Positions 25,979 through 35,575 of a DNA stretch of 64,000 nucleotides are shown in pieces (position 1 is the stretch's first letter; the number at the start of each line of letters is the position of its first letter). Where the stretch lies: the NCBI RefSeq assembly GCF_965249985.1, contig NZ_OZ252280.1. One strand, given 5' to 3'. Both the position numbers and the translations under genes were made by a program. The notes under the pieces were generated by a model, which saw only the letters and a program-made list of their open reading frames with translations, was not told the DNA's origin and made no database searches. Source of the DNA: Algiphilus sp022763315 (lineage in GTDB: Bacteria > Pseudomonadota > Gammaproteobacteria > Nevskiales > Nevskiaceae).

Positions 25979-26710
25979 ATGAAGCGACGCATTCTGTTCG
26001 GCATGGGACTCGCCGCCCTGTGCGCCAACGCCAGCGCCACGGACATCGGCGTGGGGCTGCGCGCCTCGACCCTGGGGCTTGGAGCGGAAGTCTCCATCAG
26101 CATGCTGAATGGGCTGAATCTTCGCATTCCGGTAAGCGGCTTCAACTACAACGACGATCTCACCGAAGACGATATCCGCTACGACGCCGATCTGGAGCTG
26201 CTCACCGTAGGCCTGCTCGCCGACTACCATGTCTTTGGAGGGGGTTTTCACGTCACTGGCGGTGTGGCGAGCAATGGCAACGAGCTGAAGCTGCTGGCGA
26301 GCGAGGCCACCGGCAACGAGCGTTTCCAGGTCGGCAACCAGACCTATGTGTCGGACCCCAACGACCCCTTCGAACTCCGCGCCGGCCTCGACTTCAACGC
26401 CGTGGCGCCCTATCTGGGCATTGGCTGGGGCAATGCCGCCAGTGGCCAAGGCAAGTTCTACTTCAAGTTCGAGGCAGGCGCGCTCTTCCAGGGCAGTCCA
26501 CAGGCCTCCGCCGCCGCCTCCGGCAGCGCCTGCAACACATCCACCGAAACCTGCGCACTGACGTCTTTCGACGTCCAGAGTGACGACCCGAGGGCGCAGC
26601 AATTCCGGGTGGAGCTGGAACGTGAACGGCGCGCCATCGAGGAAGAGATCGACGAATTCGACATCTATCCGGTCGTCAGCCTCTCCATCGGTTATCGCTT
26701 TCTGCGCTAA
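25979..26710 (+). CDS. Outer-membrane beta-barrel protein, unknown function
   Basis: 243 residues. A signal peptide ends at ASA before TDIGVGLRAS. The strand-rich mature protein ends in LSIGYRF(LR). A loop near residues 175-190 holds two cysteines (ACNTSTETCAL), probably a surface disulfide, and a charged helical stretch (RVELERERRAIEEEIDEF) precedes the last strand. AAGGGA precedes the ATG. No specific family recognised. Confidence 0.75.
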   Translation: MKRRILFGMGLAALCANASATDIGVGLRASTLGLGAEVSISMLNGLNLRIPVSGFNYNDDLTEDDIRYDADLELLTVGLLADYHVFGGGFHVTGGVASNGNELKLLASEATGNERFQVGNQTYVSDPNDPFELRAGLDFNAVAPYLGIGWGNAASGQGKFYFKFEAGALFQGSPQASAAASGSACNTSTETCALTSFDVQSDDPRAQQFRVELERERRAIEEEIDEFDIYPVVSLSIGYRFLR

Positions 26711-26731
26711 AAGCATGCAGGTCGCGGCTCG

Positions 26732-27472
26732 ATGCTGACCGCGCTGCTCTGCCTTGTCGCCTTCGTCACGGCGGCGATCTCCGGGGCCCTGGGCCTGGGC
26801 GGCGGCACACTGCTCATCGCCGCGCTCTTCGCCGCCGGCCTGCCCCCCGCAGAGGCGGTTCCGCTGTTCGCGATGGTGCAACTGGCCGCCAATGGCAGCC
26901 GCAGCCTGCGCTACCTGGGTTCAGTGGACGCCAGGGCCCTGCTCTGGTTCAGCGCCGTCAGCCTGCCGTTGGCGATCCTGTGCGCGCCGCTGGCCGCCCA
27001 CATGCCCGGTGCCGCCGCGTCGGTCGTCCTCGGGACGATCATTCTCTGGTCGCTGATCCCCCGCAGCGGCGACCGCGGCATTGCCTGGCCAGCCCCGGCA
27101 GCCTATGCCTCGGCCGGAGCACTCAACGGCACCATCGGGATGGTGATCGGCGCGACCGGGCTGATCGTGGGGCGTCTCTTGCTGCAACCGGACTGGCCGC
27201 GCCCGCGCATCGTTGGCACGGTGGCCGCAACCCAGACCATCGGCCACCTGGTCAAGCTGCTTGCCTTCGGCCTGACCGGTGCCATGCTGTTCGACGCGCC
27301 GCTGCGCACGGTGGGCATGGTGCTCGCGGCCATTGCCGGAACGCAGCTCGGCACGCATTACGGCGACCGCCTGTCCGACCAGCATTTTCGGTCCGCCTTC
27401 CGTTGGACCCTGGTCGTGTTGGCCGCCCATCTGCTCATCAGCGGCATAATCGATCTATGGACAAGCTACTGA
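26732..27472 (+). CDS. TauE/SafE-family permease (probable sulfite/organosulfonate or anion exporter)
   Basis: 246 residues with about eight helices in two repeats. GALGLGGGTLLIAAL near residue 20 and the second-half NGTIGMVIGATGLIVGRLLL carry the family's glycine-rich repeat. Substrates of this family include sulfite and sulfonates; none can be assigned here. Its end overlaps the thioesterase start by 16 bases. Confidence 0.85.
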   Translation: MLTALLCLVAFVTAAISGALGLGGGTLLIAALFAAGLPPAEAVPLFAMVQLAANGSRSLRYLGSVDARALLWFSAVSLPLAILCAPLAAHMPGAAASVVLGTIILWSLIPRSGDRGIAWPAPAAYASAGALNGTIGMVIGATGLIVGRLLLQPDWPRPRIVGTVAATQTIGHLVKLLAFGLTGAMLFDAPLRTVGMVLAAIAGTQLGTHYGDRLSDQHFRSAFRWTLVVLAAHLLISGIIDLWTSY

Positions 27473-27873
27473 GCGCAGAACGCGTCGAAGCCATCATCCG
27501 CGCCGGGCTGCCCGAGGCCGAGGCCATGCAGGTGCGCGTGGAAGCGGTGGGCGACGGCCGAGCCACCATCCGCATCCCCTTTTCCCCGCGCATGCTGCGC
27601 CCTGGAGAGCGCGTCTCGGGCCCCACGCTGTTCGCTGCCATCGATACCGCCATGTATGCCGCCGTGCTGGCGCATATCGGCGAACAGCCCATGGCGGTCA
27701 CCTCCGACATCAACCTGCATTTCCTGCGCGCCTGCGCGCCGCACGACATCGTCGCCGACGCGCACATTCTGAAGCTGGGCAAGCGGCTTGCCGTGCTCAG
27801 CGTGACAGTGGGAGCGGCTGGTGATCCACCATCGGTCCATGCCACCGGCAGCTATTCGCTGCCACCGGCCTAG
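27457..27873 (+). CDS. PaaI-type hotdog-fold acyl-CoA thioesterase
   Basis: 138 residues. Hotdog thioesterase features: PGERVSGPTLFAAIDTAMYAAVLAH, with Asp on the hotdog helix, and SDINLHFLRAC on the following strand. Hydrolyses an acyl- or aryl-CoA, exact substrate unknown. I chose the ATG at 27457 (MDKLLSAERVEAII) inside the end of the TauE gene; the frame continues far upstream but is not coding there. Convergent with dctM. Confidence 0.82.
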   Translation: MDKLLSAERVEAIIRAGLPEAEAMQVRVEAVGDGRATIRIPFSPRMLRPGERVSGPTLFAAIDTAMYAAVLAHIGEQPMAVTSDINLHFLRACAPHDIVADAHILKLGKRLAVLSVTVGAAGDPPSVHATGSYSLPPA

Positions 27874-27879
27874 CGTTCG

Positions 27880-29247
27880 CTACAGTTTTCCCGGGAGCCA
27901 GGTCGCCAGCACCGGTACCAGCGCCACCAGCATCAGCACCATCACCTGAATGCCGATGAAGGGCGCCGCGCCGCGATAGATATCGGTGGTCGCCAAGCTG
28001 GGCGGCGCCACCCCGCGCAGATAGAACAGTGCAAAGCCAAAGGGCGGCGTCAGAAAGCTGGTCTGCAGATTCATCGCCATCAGAATGCCCAGCCAGATCG
28101 GGTCCAGGCCCATCATCAGCAACGGCACCGCGACGATGGGCACCACGACAAAGACGATCTCGATGAAATCAAGCACGAAGCCGAGGAAGAACATCAACAC
28201 CATGACGCTGACCAGCGCGCCGATGGCGCCGCCGGGAAGCGCCTGCAACGCCTGTTGAATGAGCGCATCGCCACCATAGGCGTTGAACACCATGGAAAAG
28301 GTGGAAGCCCCCAGCAGAATCATGAAGACCATCGCGGTCACGACCACGGTCTGCCGCGCGGTGGAGCGCAGCTCGGTCAGATTGAGCCGCCCCTTCAAGG
28401 CAGCCAACAGCACTGCGCCCGCCGCACCGATGCCCGCCGCTTCCGTGGCGGTGGCGTAACCTCCCAGGATCGTACCGAGCACGAGTATGATCAGCGCCAC
28501 CGGTGGTAGCAGGGCCGTCAGCACGGTGGTGACCGAGGGCAGCGGCGCGTCAGCGGTGGCGACGTCGCCTTCTCCCCGCCAGGCTGCCCGCTGCGCCGCG
28601 AACAGCACATAGGCGACGTAGCACACCACCAGCACCAGCCCCGGAATAAGCGCCCCGGCAAAGAGATCACCGACGGAAACCGTTTCCACCGACCACACGC
28701 CCGAGCGCAATTGCGCCTGCTGGTAGGCGGCCGACAGCACATCGCCCAACAACACCAGCACGATCGAAGGCGGGATCACCTGCCCCAGGGTGCCCGATGC
28801 ACAGATGGCGCCACTGGCGAGCCGTGGCGACACGCCGCGCTCCAGCAAGGTCGGCAGGGAAATCAGCCCCATGGCTACGACCGTGGCGCCCACGATGCCG
28901 GTACTGGCGGCCAGCAGCGCGCCCACCACGACGACCGAGGCCAGCAATCCGCCGCGCACTCGGCCGAACAGCGCAGCCATCGTCTGCAGCAATTGCTCGG
29001 CCAGCTTGCTGCGCTCCAGCATCACGCCCATGAACACGAACAGCGGAACGGCCATCAGCGTCACATTGGTCATGGTGCCGTAGACGCGGCTGGCGATATC
29101 GAGCAGATCACCGGATGACAAGGCGCCCAGGGCAACACCAAGGCCCGCGAACCAGAGTGCGACGCCCGCCAGCGTAAAGGCCACCGGGTATCCCACCAGC
29201 AGTGTGGCGCAGACCGCGACAAACATGACGACGGCGATCCACTCCAT
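27880..29247 (-). CDS. dctM: TRAP transporter large permease subunit (DctM)
   Basis: 455 residues, about 12 helices. Family landmarks: VPLFVFMGVMLERS, STGIVGATVVAMGLISLPTL, GTLGQVIPPSIVLVLLG and LQTSFLTPPFGFALFYLRGV. It forms the Na+-driven substrate channel with DctQ. I chose the ATG at 29247, overlapping the dctQ stop. No DctP substrate-binding gene lies nearby, so the substrate is unknown. Confidence 0.93.
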   Translation of the reverse strand: MEWIAVVMFVAVCATLLVGYPVAFTLAGVALWFAGLGVALGALSSGDLLDIASRVYGTMTNVTLMAVPLFVFMGVMLERSKLAEQLLQTMAALFGRVRGGLLASVVVVGALLAASTGIVGATVVAMGLISLPTLLERGVSPRLASGAICASGTLGQVIPPSIVLVLLGDVLSAAYQQAQLRSGVWSVETVSVGDLFAGALIPGLVLVVCYVAYVLFAAQRAAWRGEGDVATADAPLPSVTTVLTALLPPVALIILVLGTILGGYATATEAAGIGAAGAVLLAALKGRLNLTELRSTARQTVVVTAMVFMILLGASTFSMVFNAYGGDALIQQALQALPGGAIGALVSVMVLMFFLGFVLDFIEIVFVVVPIVAVPLLMMGLDPIWLGILMAMNLQTSFLTPPFGFALFYLRGVAPPSLATTDIYRGAAPFIGIQVMVLMLVALVPVLATWLPGKL

Positions 29248-29804
29248 CACAGCCCCTCGTCGTGGTGGGCCGGGGTCAGCGGCTGTGCGCCGGTGCCCAG
29301 CAGCCAGGCGGAGGCCAGCGCCTGCGCCGCCAACTGCAGCGCAGCCACCGGTATCAGCGTCTTGAGCAGATAGACAAAGGGCAGGCCCGATGTCTCCACC
29401 GAGGTTTCGCCAATGCGCCAAGACTCCACGGCATAGGGAATGCTCGCCCACAGCAAAAACGCGGCAAAGGGCAACAGCAGCAGCAGATGCCCCACCACCT
29501 CAAGACGACGCTGGGCGCGCGGGGAAAAACGCGTGCGCAAAACATCCACCCGTACATGGCCATCGACGACGATGACCCCGGCCGCCGCCAGCAGGAAGAT
29601 GGCGGCGTGCAGATACTGCGCCGACTCCTGCAACCAGATGAAGCCCAAGCCGAAGCCATAGCGCAGTACGACGACGCTGACGAAGACCACCACCATGATC
29701 ACCGCGAGCCACGCCATGGCACGCGCAAGCCACTGATTGCAGGCCTGTATGGCACAGGCCGCAGCAGTGAGCAGACGGACCCCTGGGCGGCTCGGCGCGC
29801 TCAC
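29247..29804 (-). CDS. dctQ: TRAP transporter small permease subunit (DctQ)
   Basis: 185 residues, four helices, with the DctQ signature region RYGFGLGFIWLQESAQYLHA. The GTG at 29804 overlaps the thrB stop as GTGA, which fixes the likely start. The longer upstream frame lies inside thrB. Translationally coupled to dctM. Confidence 0.85.
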   Translation of the reverse strand: MSAPSRPGVRLLTAAACAIQACNQWLARAMAWLAVIMVVVFVSVVVLRYGFGLGFIWLQESAQYLHAAIFLLAAAGVIVVDGHVRVDVLRTRFSPRAQRRLEVVGHLLLLLPFAAFLLWASIPYAVESWRIGETSVETSGLPFVYLLKTLIPVAALQLAAQALASAWLLGTGAQPLTPAHHDEGL

Positions 29805-30739
29805 AGGCTCAGCGCATGGTGATCGACGTGATAGCGCAGAATGCGCTCGTAGGGTGAGGGTTCCTTGACGTGCACCAGATCGCCGTCGCGCGGGAAGTAC
29901 CAGTCGAACAGGCGGGACAGCCAAAAGCGCAACGCGCCCGCACACAGCACCGCGCCCCAGGCGGCACGCTCCCCGGACGTCGGCTCGCGCAGTGCGCAGT
30001 AGGCCTCCGTCAGGGCCTGGTAGCGCGCACGATTGAGGCGACCGTCCTGCTCAAAACACCAGTCGTTGACCATGACCGCCAGATCGAAGATCAAGGCGTC
30101 GTTGCAGGCATAGTAGAAATCGATGATGCCGCTGACTTCCTCGCCCGAAAAGAGAACGTTGTCGCGAAACAAGTCGGCGTGGATGACTCCGCACGGCAGG
30201 CGCTCCCAACCCACCGCGCTGTCCGCCGCCAGTGCGGCATCCAGCAAGGCGATGCCGCCATCATCGAGATGCGGCCGCACCTGGGCCGCCGTGTCCGCGC
30301 GCCACTCCCGACCGCGGGTGTTCACCGCCTTGATCGAGAAGGAGTGCGCGGCGGCGTGCAACTGCGCCAGCGACTGCCCGGCAGAGTGGCACTGCGCCAC
30401 ATTCGGGGTCAGGGCGCTGGAACCGCGCAGGCGTTGCACCAGCGCCGCAGGTTTGCCGCAGAGTTCCCGCAGCACGTGCCCGTCGTGGCCCTGTAGCGGC
30501 CTGGGGCAGGGCACCCCTCGGTCGGCGCAATGCGCCATCAGGCCGAGAAAAAAAGGGAGATCGTCGTAATCGAGCCGTTCGAACAGCGTCAGAACGAAGC
30601 GGCCATCCTCGGTATCAACGAAATAGTTGGTGTTCTCGACCCCTTCGCCAATGCCCTGAAATCCGATCAGAGCGCCCAAGGGATACTGTTGCAGGAAGGT
30701 GGTCAGCGCCTCGTGCGAGACCTTGGTAAAGACCGACAT
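29801..30739 (-). CDS. thrB: Homoserine kinase, type II (ThrB, aminoglycoside-phosphotransferase fold)
   Basis: 312 residues. Catalyses homoserine + ATP to O-phosphohomoserine in threonine synthesis. Kinase landmarks: GVENTNYFVDTEDGRFVLT (nucleotide region), CGVIHADLFRDNVLF (catalytic loop with HxDxxxxN) and GIIDFYYAC (metal-binding Asp). Length and motifs match the proteobacterial type II ThrB, not the GHMP-kinase type. It heads a thrB-dctQ-dctM unit with overlapping junctions. Confidence 0.92.
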   Translation of the reverse strand: MSVFTKVSHEALTTFLQQYPLGALIGFQGIGEGVENTNYFVDTEDGRFVLTLFERLDYDDLPFFLGLMAHCADRGVPCPRPLQGHDGHVLRELCGKPAALVQRLRGSSALTPNVAQCHSAGQSLAQLHAAAHSFSIKAVNTRGREWRADTAAQVRPHLDDGGIALLDAALAADSAVGWERLPCGVIHADLFRDNVLFSGEEVSGIIDFYYACNDALIFDLAVMVNDWCFEQDGRLNRARYQALTEAYCALREPTSGERAAWGAVLCAGALRFWLSRLFDWYFPRDGDLVHVKEPSPYERILRYHVDHHALSL

Positions 30740-30766
30740 GCGCTGCTTTTCGGGTCATAAAGGCGG

Positions 30767-30790
30767 GAAAATACACCAAAGCCTTTGGTG
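30767..30790 (-). terminator. Terminator after the NhaP2-type gene
   Basis: A perfect stem CACCAAAG/CTTTGGTG around one central base. On the minus strand it is followed by TATTTTCC. It lies 8 bases past the antiporter stop. Confidence 0.7.
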
Positions 30791-30797
30791 AGGGCGT

Positions 30798-32516
30798 TCA
30801 GCGGCCCACCGTTTCCGGATCATCGACCAGCAATCCCACTTCTTCGATGGTGCCTTCGCCGCTCAGATCCCGCACGATCAAGGCGAACTCGCCCAAGGGC
30901 ACCCGGTCGCCCAGTTCGATACGGCCGCGCAAGCGCTGCTCGAAGACTTCGCGCAACGTCAGGCCCTTGAGATCCGGTGGCAGCGCAATGGCGAAGCGCT
31001 GCGCGATCGGCTCCACCAAGGCATCCGGTGGCAGCGAGTAGTCACCCAGCCACTGCCGCGCATCCAGGCCGCGGGAGGTGGCGTAGATGCGGTCCAGCAG
31101 CCGAATGTGATGCTCAGCGCAGAACAGGTACACCGTATCGTTGGCCTGCAAGGCGCCCGCCTGATGCGGACGCAGGCTGTGGCCGTCGCGGATGACCAGC
31201 GAGGGACGCGCCCAGCGCGGAATGCGGGCGCCGGTAATGGCCGGGCTGTTCTCAGACAGACGGTAGCCAACCAGTTCATGCTCGGCGCGTCCCGGCAGTT
31301 CCAGTTCGACGCGGTCGATCATCGCACTCTGCTCGGACAGAAGCACCTTGGAGGCACGCGCCGCCGCTTTCACCGTCCAGCCCTGCAGCAGCAACGAGAA
31401 GACCACCACCAGCACCACCACGTTGAACAGCAGTTCGCCCCCTGCGATACCGCTCTGCATCGGCATGATGGCAAGCAGAATGCTGACCGCGCCGCGCAAG
31501 CCGACCCAGGAAACGAACAGGGTCTCGTTGCGACTGAAACCTTGCAGTGGCAAGCACAGCGCCACCGCCAAGGGGCGAGCGACGAACATCAACACCAAGG
31601 CCAGTCCCAGCGCCGGCCAGAACACCGTCATCAGGTTCTCTGGCACCGCAAGCAGGCCCAGGGTGACGAACATCAGGATCTGCGCCAGCCAGGTCAGCAC
31701 TGCCTGGAAACGACGCATCGAGTACTTCGCGCGCAACGGGCGGTTGCCGGCGACCAGACCCGCCAGATAGACGGCGAGGAAGCCGCTGCCGCCGATCCAG
31801 GTGGTGGCCGAGAACAGCAGCAGTGTCATGCCAAGCACCGCGACCGGGTACAACGCGGTTTCGATATCGAGCATGTTGATAGCGCGCACGATGGTGGCAC
31901 CACCGAGCAATCCGAGCGCGGCGCCAATACCGAACTGCTCGACCAGAGTCATCAGCAGCAGGGTGCCCGCACTCTGGTCGCCGTCGATGACAGCGAGCAC
32001 GGCAATCACCATGAAGATGGCAATCGGGTCGTTGGTACCGGATTCGATCTCGATGGTGGAGCGCACGCGTTCCTGGATGCGCACGCCCCCGGAGCGCAAC
32101 TGGAAGAAGACCGCGGCAGCGTCGGTCGAGGACAGGCAGGCCCCGAGCAACAGCGCCAGCGGCCAGTCGATCGGCAGCAGCCAGTAGGCGCTGACCGAAA
32201 ACACGCCCGCAGTGATGATGGTACCGACCGTGGCCAGCGTCAGCGCCGGCGCCGCCGCCTTGCGGTAGGCGCGCCACGGCGTTGCGAAACCGCTGTCGAA
32301 GAGCACGACGGCCAGGCCCAGGCTGCATAGCCAGAAGGCCAGCCCGGCATCGTCGAAAGGCAAGCCGCCCAGCGAGACCGAACCGGCGACGAGGCCAATG
32401 GTCAGGAAGACCAGCAGCAGCGGCGCGCCGATGCGGAAGGACAGCACACTGCTGAAGATACTCAGCACAAGCAGCGTACTGATCACCAGGATCGTGAGAA
32501 GAACCGGATCCGCCAC
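30798..32516 (-). CDS. nhaP2: K+/H+ antiporter, NhaP2/CvrA type (CPA1 membrane domain with RCK_C-type domains)
   Basis: 572 residues. Residues 1-~390 are a 12-13 helix CPA1 exchanger; GACLSSTDAAAVFFQLRSGG and EIESGTNDPIAIFM carry the ion-binding Asp and Asn-Asp. A TrkA-C-like regulatory domain follows (MIDRVELELPGRAEHELVGY), then a CorC-like C-terminal domain (APYGE-type region, YSLPPDALVEPI). The start codon is GTG at 32516 behind GGAGG. Expels K+ (or Na+) and lies next to the TrkAH K+ importer. Confidence 0.92.
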   Translation of the reverse strand: MADPVLLTILVISTLLVLSIFSSVLSFRIGAPLLLVFLTIGLVAGSVSLGGLPFDDAGLAFWLCSLGLAVVLFDSGFATPWRAYRKAAAPALTLATVGTIITAGVFSVSAYWLLPIDWPLALLLGACLSSTDAAAVFFQLRSGGVRIQERVRSTIEIESGTNDPIAIFMVIAVLAVIDGDQSAGTLLLMTLVEQFGIGAALGLLGGATIVRAINMLDIETALYPVAVLGMTLLLFSATTWIGGSGFLAVYLAGLVAGNRPLRAKYSMRRFQAVLTWLAQILMFVTLGLLAVPENLMTVFWPALGLALVLMFVARPLAVALCLPLQGFSRNETLFVSWVGLRGAVSILLAIMPMQSGIAGGELLFNVVVLVVVFSLLLQGWTVKAAARASKVLLSEQSAMIDRVELELPGRAEHELVGYRLSENSPAITGARIPRWARPSLVIRDGHSLRPHQAGALQANDTVYLFCAEHHIRLLDRIYATSRGLDARQWLGDYSLPPDALVEPIAQRFAIALPPDLKGLTLREVFEQRLRGRIELGDRVPLGEFALIVRDLSGEGTIEEVGLLVDDPETVGR

Positions 32517-32589
32517 CCCACCCCTCCGAGCAGAACACGTGCATCACGCGCCAGTGAGAAGGCGCCGCCAACGGGCAGGGTTGCGCTGC

Positions 32590-34062
32590 CTACCGCCGCC
32601 AGAAATATGGCGTCAACAATACTAGCAGCGGAAAGATCTCAAGCCGTCCAAGCAGCATGGCGAAAATGCCGACCCAGAGACCAAAGTCGGGGACCACGCC
32701 GAAATTACTCGCCACATCGCCCAGCCCCGGCCCCAGATTGTTGAGGGTGGCCGCCACCGCGGAAAAGGCGGTCACGACATCCAGGCCGGCAGCCATCATC
32801 AGGAAAAAGATGATCAGGTAAAAGCCCATGTAGACGGAGAAGAAGCCCCACACGGCCTGTACCACCCGATCCGGTACCTTGCGGTGACCGATCTTGATTG
32901 GCAGTTCGGCGTTGGGGTGGATCATGCGCACCACCTCGCGAATGCCTTGCTTGAACAGCAGTGCAATGCGCACCACCTTGATGCCGCCTGTGGTGGAAGC
33001 GGCACAGCCGCCGGCAAAGCTGCCGAACAGTAGCAAGGGCGCCAGCAGCGAGGGCCAGGCGTTGTAGTCGGCGGTGGTGAAGCCGGCGGTGGTTCCGATC
33101 GAAACCACCTGAAACAGCGCCTGTCGCAACGCCTGCAGGCCGCTGCCATAGGTGCCGAACATCCAGAGCACCACTGTGATCAGCGCCACACCCGCGCCCA
33201 GGATGGCGATGAAGGTGCGGAACTCGGCGTCGCGCCAGTAGGCCAGCGGGTGCTTCTGGCGCAGCATGGCGAAGTGCAGGCCGAAGTTGATGCTGCTGGC
33301 GATCATGAAGGCGACGCAGATCAGTTCGATCATCTGGCTTTCATAGAAGCCGATGCTGCGGTCGTGCGTGGAGAAACCGCCGGTCGCCACGGTGGAGAAG
33401 GCGTGCCCCACCGCATCGAAGGGGGTCATCCCGGCCAGGTAATAGGCCACGCCGCAGGCGATGGTCAGCGTCAGATAGATCTGCCACAACACACGCGCCG
33501 TTTCCTTGATGCGGGGCGTCAGCTTGTTGTCCTTGATGGGTCCGGGCACCTCGGCGCGGTAAATCTGCATGCCGCCCACACCGAGCAGCGGCAGGATGGC
33601 CACCGCCAGGACGATGATGCCCATGCCGCCCAACCACTGCATCTGCTGCCGATAATACAGAACGGCGTGCGGCAGGCTATCCAGGCCGGTGATCACCGTC
33701 GCCCCGGTGGTGGTCAGCCCGGAGACGGCTTCGAACACGGCCTGCGCAACATTCAGTCGCGGCGTCAGCGCGATGTACAGCGGGATGGCGGCAAACAGAC
33801 TGAGTACGGTCCAGAACAGGACGACCACCAGGAAGCCTTCGCGGATCTTCAGTTCTCGCCGGTGACGGTGCACTGGAAACCACAGCAGCGCGCCGAAGGC
33901 CAGCGTGATCAGAAAGCCCCACACGAAGGCCAGCGCCACGCCTTCACGGTAGAGCCCGTCGACCACGATGGGTGGCAGCATGGTGCTCGAGAAAGCCATC
34001 AGCAACAGGCCGACCACACGCTGGACGGTGGTGTAGCGATGCTGCAGCTGCGGCAGGCGCAT
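32590..34062 (-). CDS. trkH: Trk K+ uptake system membrane subunit TrkH
   Basis: 490 residues with four M1-P-M2 repeats. Selectivity-filter segments are visible: GLTTTGATV, STVATGGFSTHD, GTTAGFTTADY and AASTTGGIKV. Translocates K+ under TrkA control. Its ATG overlaps the trkA stop (ATGA). Full length, no abnormalities. Confidence 0.96.
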   Translation of the reverse strand: MRLPQLQHRYTTVQRVVGLLLMAFSSTMLPPIVVDGLYREGVALAFVWGFLITLAFGALLWFPVHRHRRELKIREGFLVVVLFWTVLSLFAAIPLYIALTPRLNVAQAVFEAVSGLTTTGATVITGLDSLPHAVLYYRQQMQWLGGMGIIVLAVAILPLLGVGGMQIYRAEVPGPIKDNKLTPRIKETARVLWQIYLTLTIACGVAYYLAGMTPFDAVGHAFSTVATGGFSTHDRSIGFYESQMIELICVAFMIASSINFGLHFAMLRQKHPLAYWRDAEFRTFIAILGAGVALITVVLWMFGTYGSGLQALRQALFQVVSIGTTAGFTTADYNAWPSLLAPLLLFGSFAGGCAASTTGGIKVVRIALLFKQGIREVVRMIHPNAELPIKIGHRKVPDRVVQAVWGFFSVYMGFYLIIFFLMMAAGLDVVTAFSAVAATLNNLGPGLGDVASNFGVVPDFGLWVGIFAMLLGRLEIFPLLVLLTPYFWRR

Positions 34063-35438
34063 CAGAGGAAGGTGGGCGGCACGTTGAACAGCTCTTCCAC
34101 CGCGCGCGTGTGTTTGCGGTCCACGATAAAGAGCACGACGTGGTCTCCGCCCTCGATCATCACGTCGCGGTGGGCGATGATCACCTCGTTGCCGCGCACC
34201 ACGGCACCGATGGTGGTGCCCGGCGGCAGATCGATCTCGTCGAGGCGGCGTCCGACCACGCGCGAGTTCTCACGGTCTCCGTGCGCCACCGCCTCGATGG
34301 CTTCGGCCGCACCGCGGCGCAGACTATGCACGCGCGCCACGTCGCCGCGGCGGACGTGGGCAAGCACGGCCGAGACTGTGGCCTGCTGCGGTGAAATCGC
34401 GATATCGATAATGCCGCCCTCGACCAGATCGATGTAGGACAGTCGATTGATCAGCGACAGCGCCTTGTGCGCACCGAGTCGCTTGGCCAGCATCGCGGAC
34501 AGGATGTTGGCTTCGTCGTCGTTGGTGATCGCGCAGAAGACATCCATATCCTCGATGTTCTCTTCGGTCAGCATGTCCTCATCGGCCGCATCACCACACA
34601 GCACGATGGCGCGATCGAGCCGTTCCGAGAGCATGCGCGCGCGGGCGCGGTCGCGCTCGATGATCTTGACCTGGGCATGGCCTTCCATCGCCTGCGCCAG
34701 CTTGAGACCGATATTGCCGCCACCAGCCAGCATGATGCGTCGCACGGGCCGGTCCACCCGGCGCAGCTCGGCCATGATCTTGGGTGCGACCGTCACGTCC
34801 GAGATGAAGAAAACCTCGTCCTCGGCTTCGATAATGGTGTCGCCTTCCGGCAGCAGCGGCCGTCCGCGGCGGTAGATGGCGGCTACGCGCGCATCAATGC
34901 CAGGCAGATGTTCCGGCAACTGCTTCAGCTGCCGACCCACCAGTGGCCCGCCGTAATAGGCGCGCAGACCGATCAGACGCACCCGCCCTTCGGCGAAGTC
35001 GACCACCTGCAGCGCGCCCGGATATTCAATCAACCGCCGGATGGAATCGGTGACGAGCTGCGCCGGGGAGATGTGCATCTCCATCGGAAAGCCGCCGTGG
35101 CTGAACAAATCATCGCCCTTGCGCAGATACTCATCGGCACGCACGCGGGCGATCTTGGTCGGCGTGTTGAACAGATTGGCAGCGATTCGGCAGGCCACCA
35201 TATTCACTTCGTCCGACTCGGTCACGGCAATCAGCATGTCCGCATCGTTGCCGCCGGCATCGCGCAGCACCTGCGGGAAAGAGGCGTGACCGTGCACGAT
35301 GCGCAGGTCCAGGCGATCGCGCAGCTCGTTGAGCAGCGCATCGTCGGTATCGACGACGGTGACGTCGTTTTGCTCGCCTGCCAGATTGTCAGCCAGGGAT
35401 GCCCCGACCTGGCCTGCACCGAGAATGATGATTTTCAA
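34062..35438 (-). CDS. trkA: Trk K+ uptake system regulatory subunit TrkA
   Basis: 458 residues with two tandem RCK_N/RCK_C units, as usual. The first Rossmann motif is GAGQVGASLA at residues 7-16 and the second is MLAGGGNIGLKLAQ near 235. Binds NAD(H)/ATP and gates TrkH from the cytoplasm. First gene of trkA-trkH. Confidence 0.96.
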   Translation of the reverse strand: MKIIILGAGQVGASLADNLAGEQNDVTVVDTDDALLNELRDRLDLRIVHGHASFPQVLRDAGGNDADMLIAVTESDEVNMVACRIAANLFNTPTKIARVRADEYLRKGDDLFSHGGFPMEMHISPAQLVTDSIRRLIEYPGALQVVDFAEGRVRLIGLRAYYGGPLVGRQLKQLPEHLPGIDARVAAIYRRGRPLLPEGDTIIEAEDEVFFISDVTVAPKIMAELRRVDRPVRRIMLAGGGNIGLKLAQAMEGHAQVKIIERDRARARMLSERLDRAIVLCGDAADEDMLTEENIEDMDVFCAITNDDEANILSAMLAKRLGAHKALSLINRLSYIDLVEGGIIDIAISPQQATVSAVLAHVRRGDVARVHSLRRGAAEAIEAVAHGDRENSRVVGRRLDEIDLPPGTTIGAVVRGNEVIIAHRDVMIEGGDHVVLFIVDRKHTRAVEELFNVPPTFL

Positions 35439-35575
35439 TGCGATGAAGGATCGCTGTGCACCCGCGCATGATACGCCGCGCGATCAGCTTCGGCAGCCAC
35501 GCTGCAGCGCACCAAAGGCCCTGCGGCGCGATGCCCCGCTCTGACGGGCGGATACAGCAGCGCTACGATGCCGAG

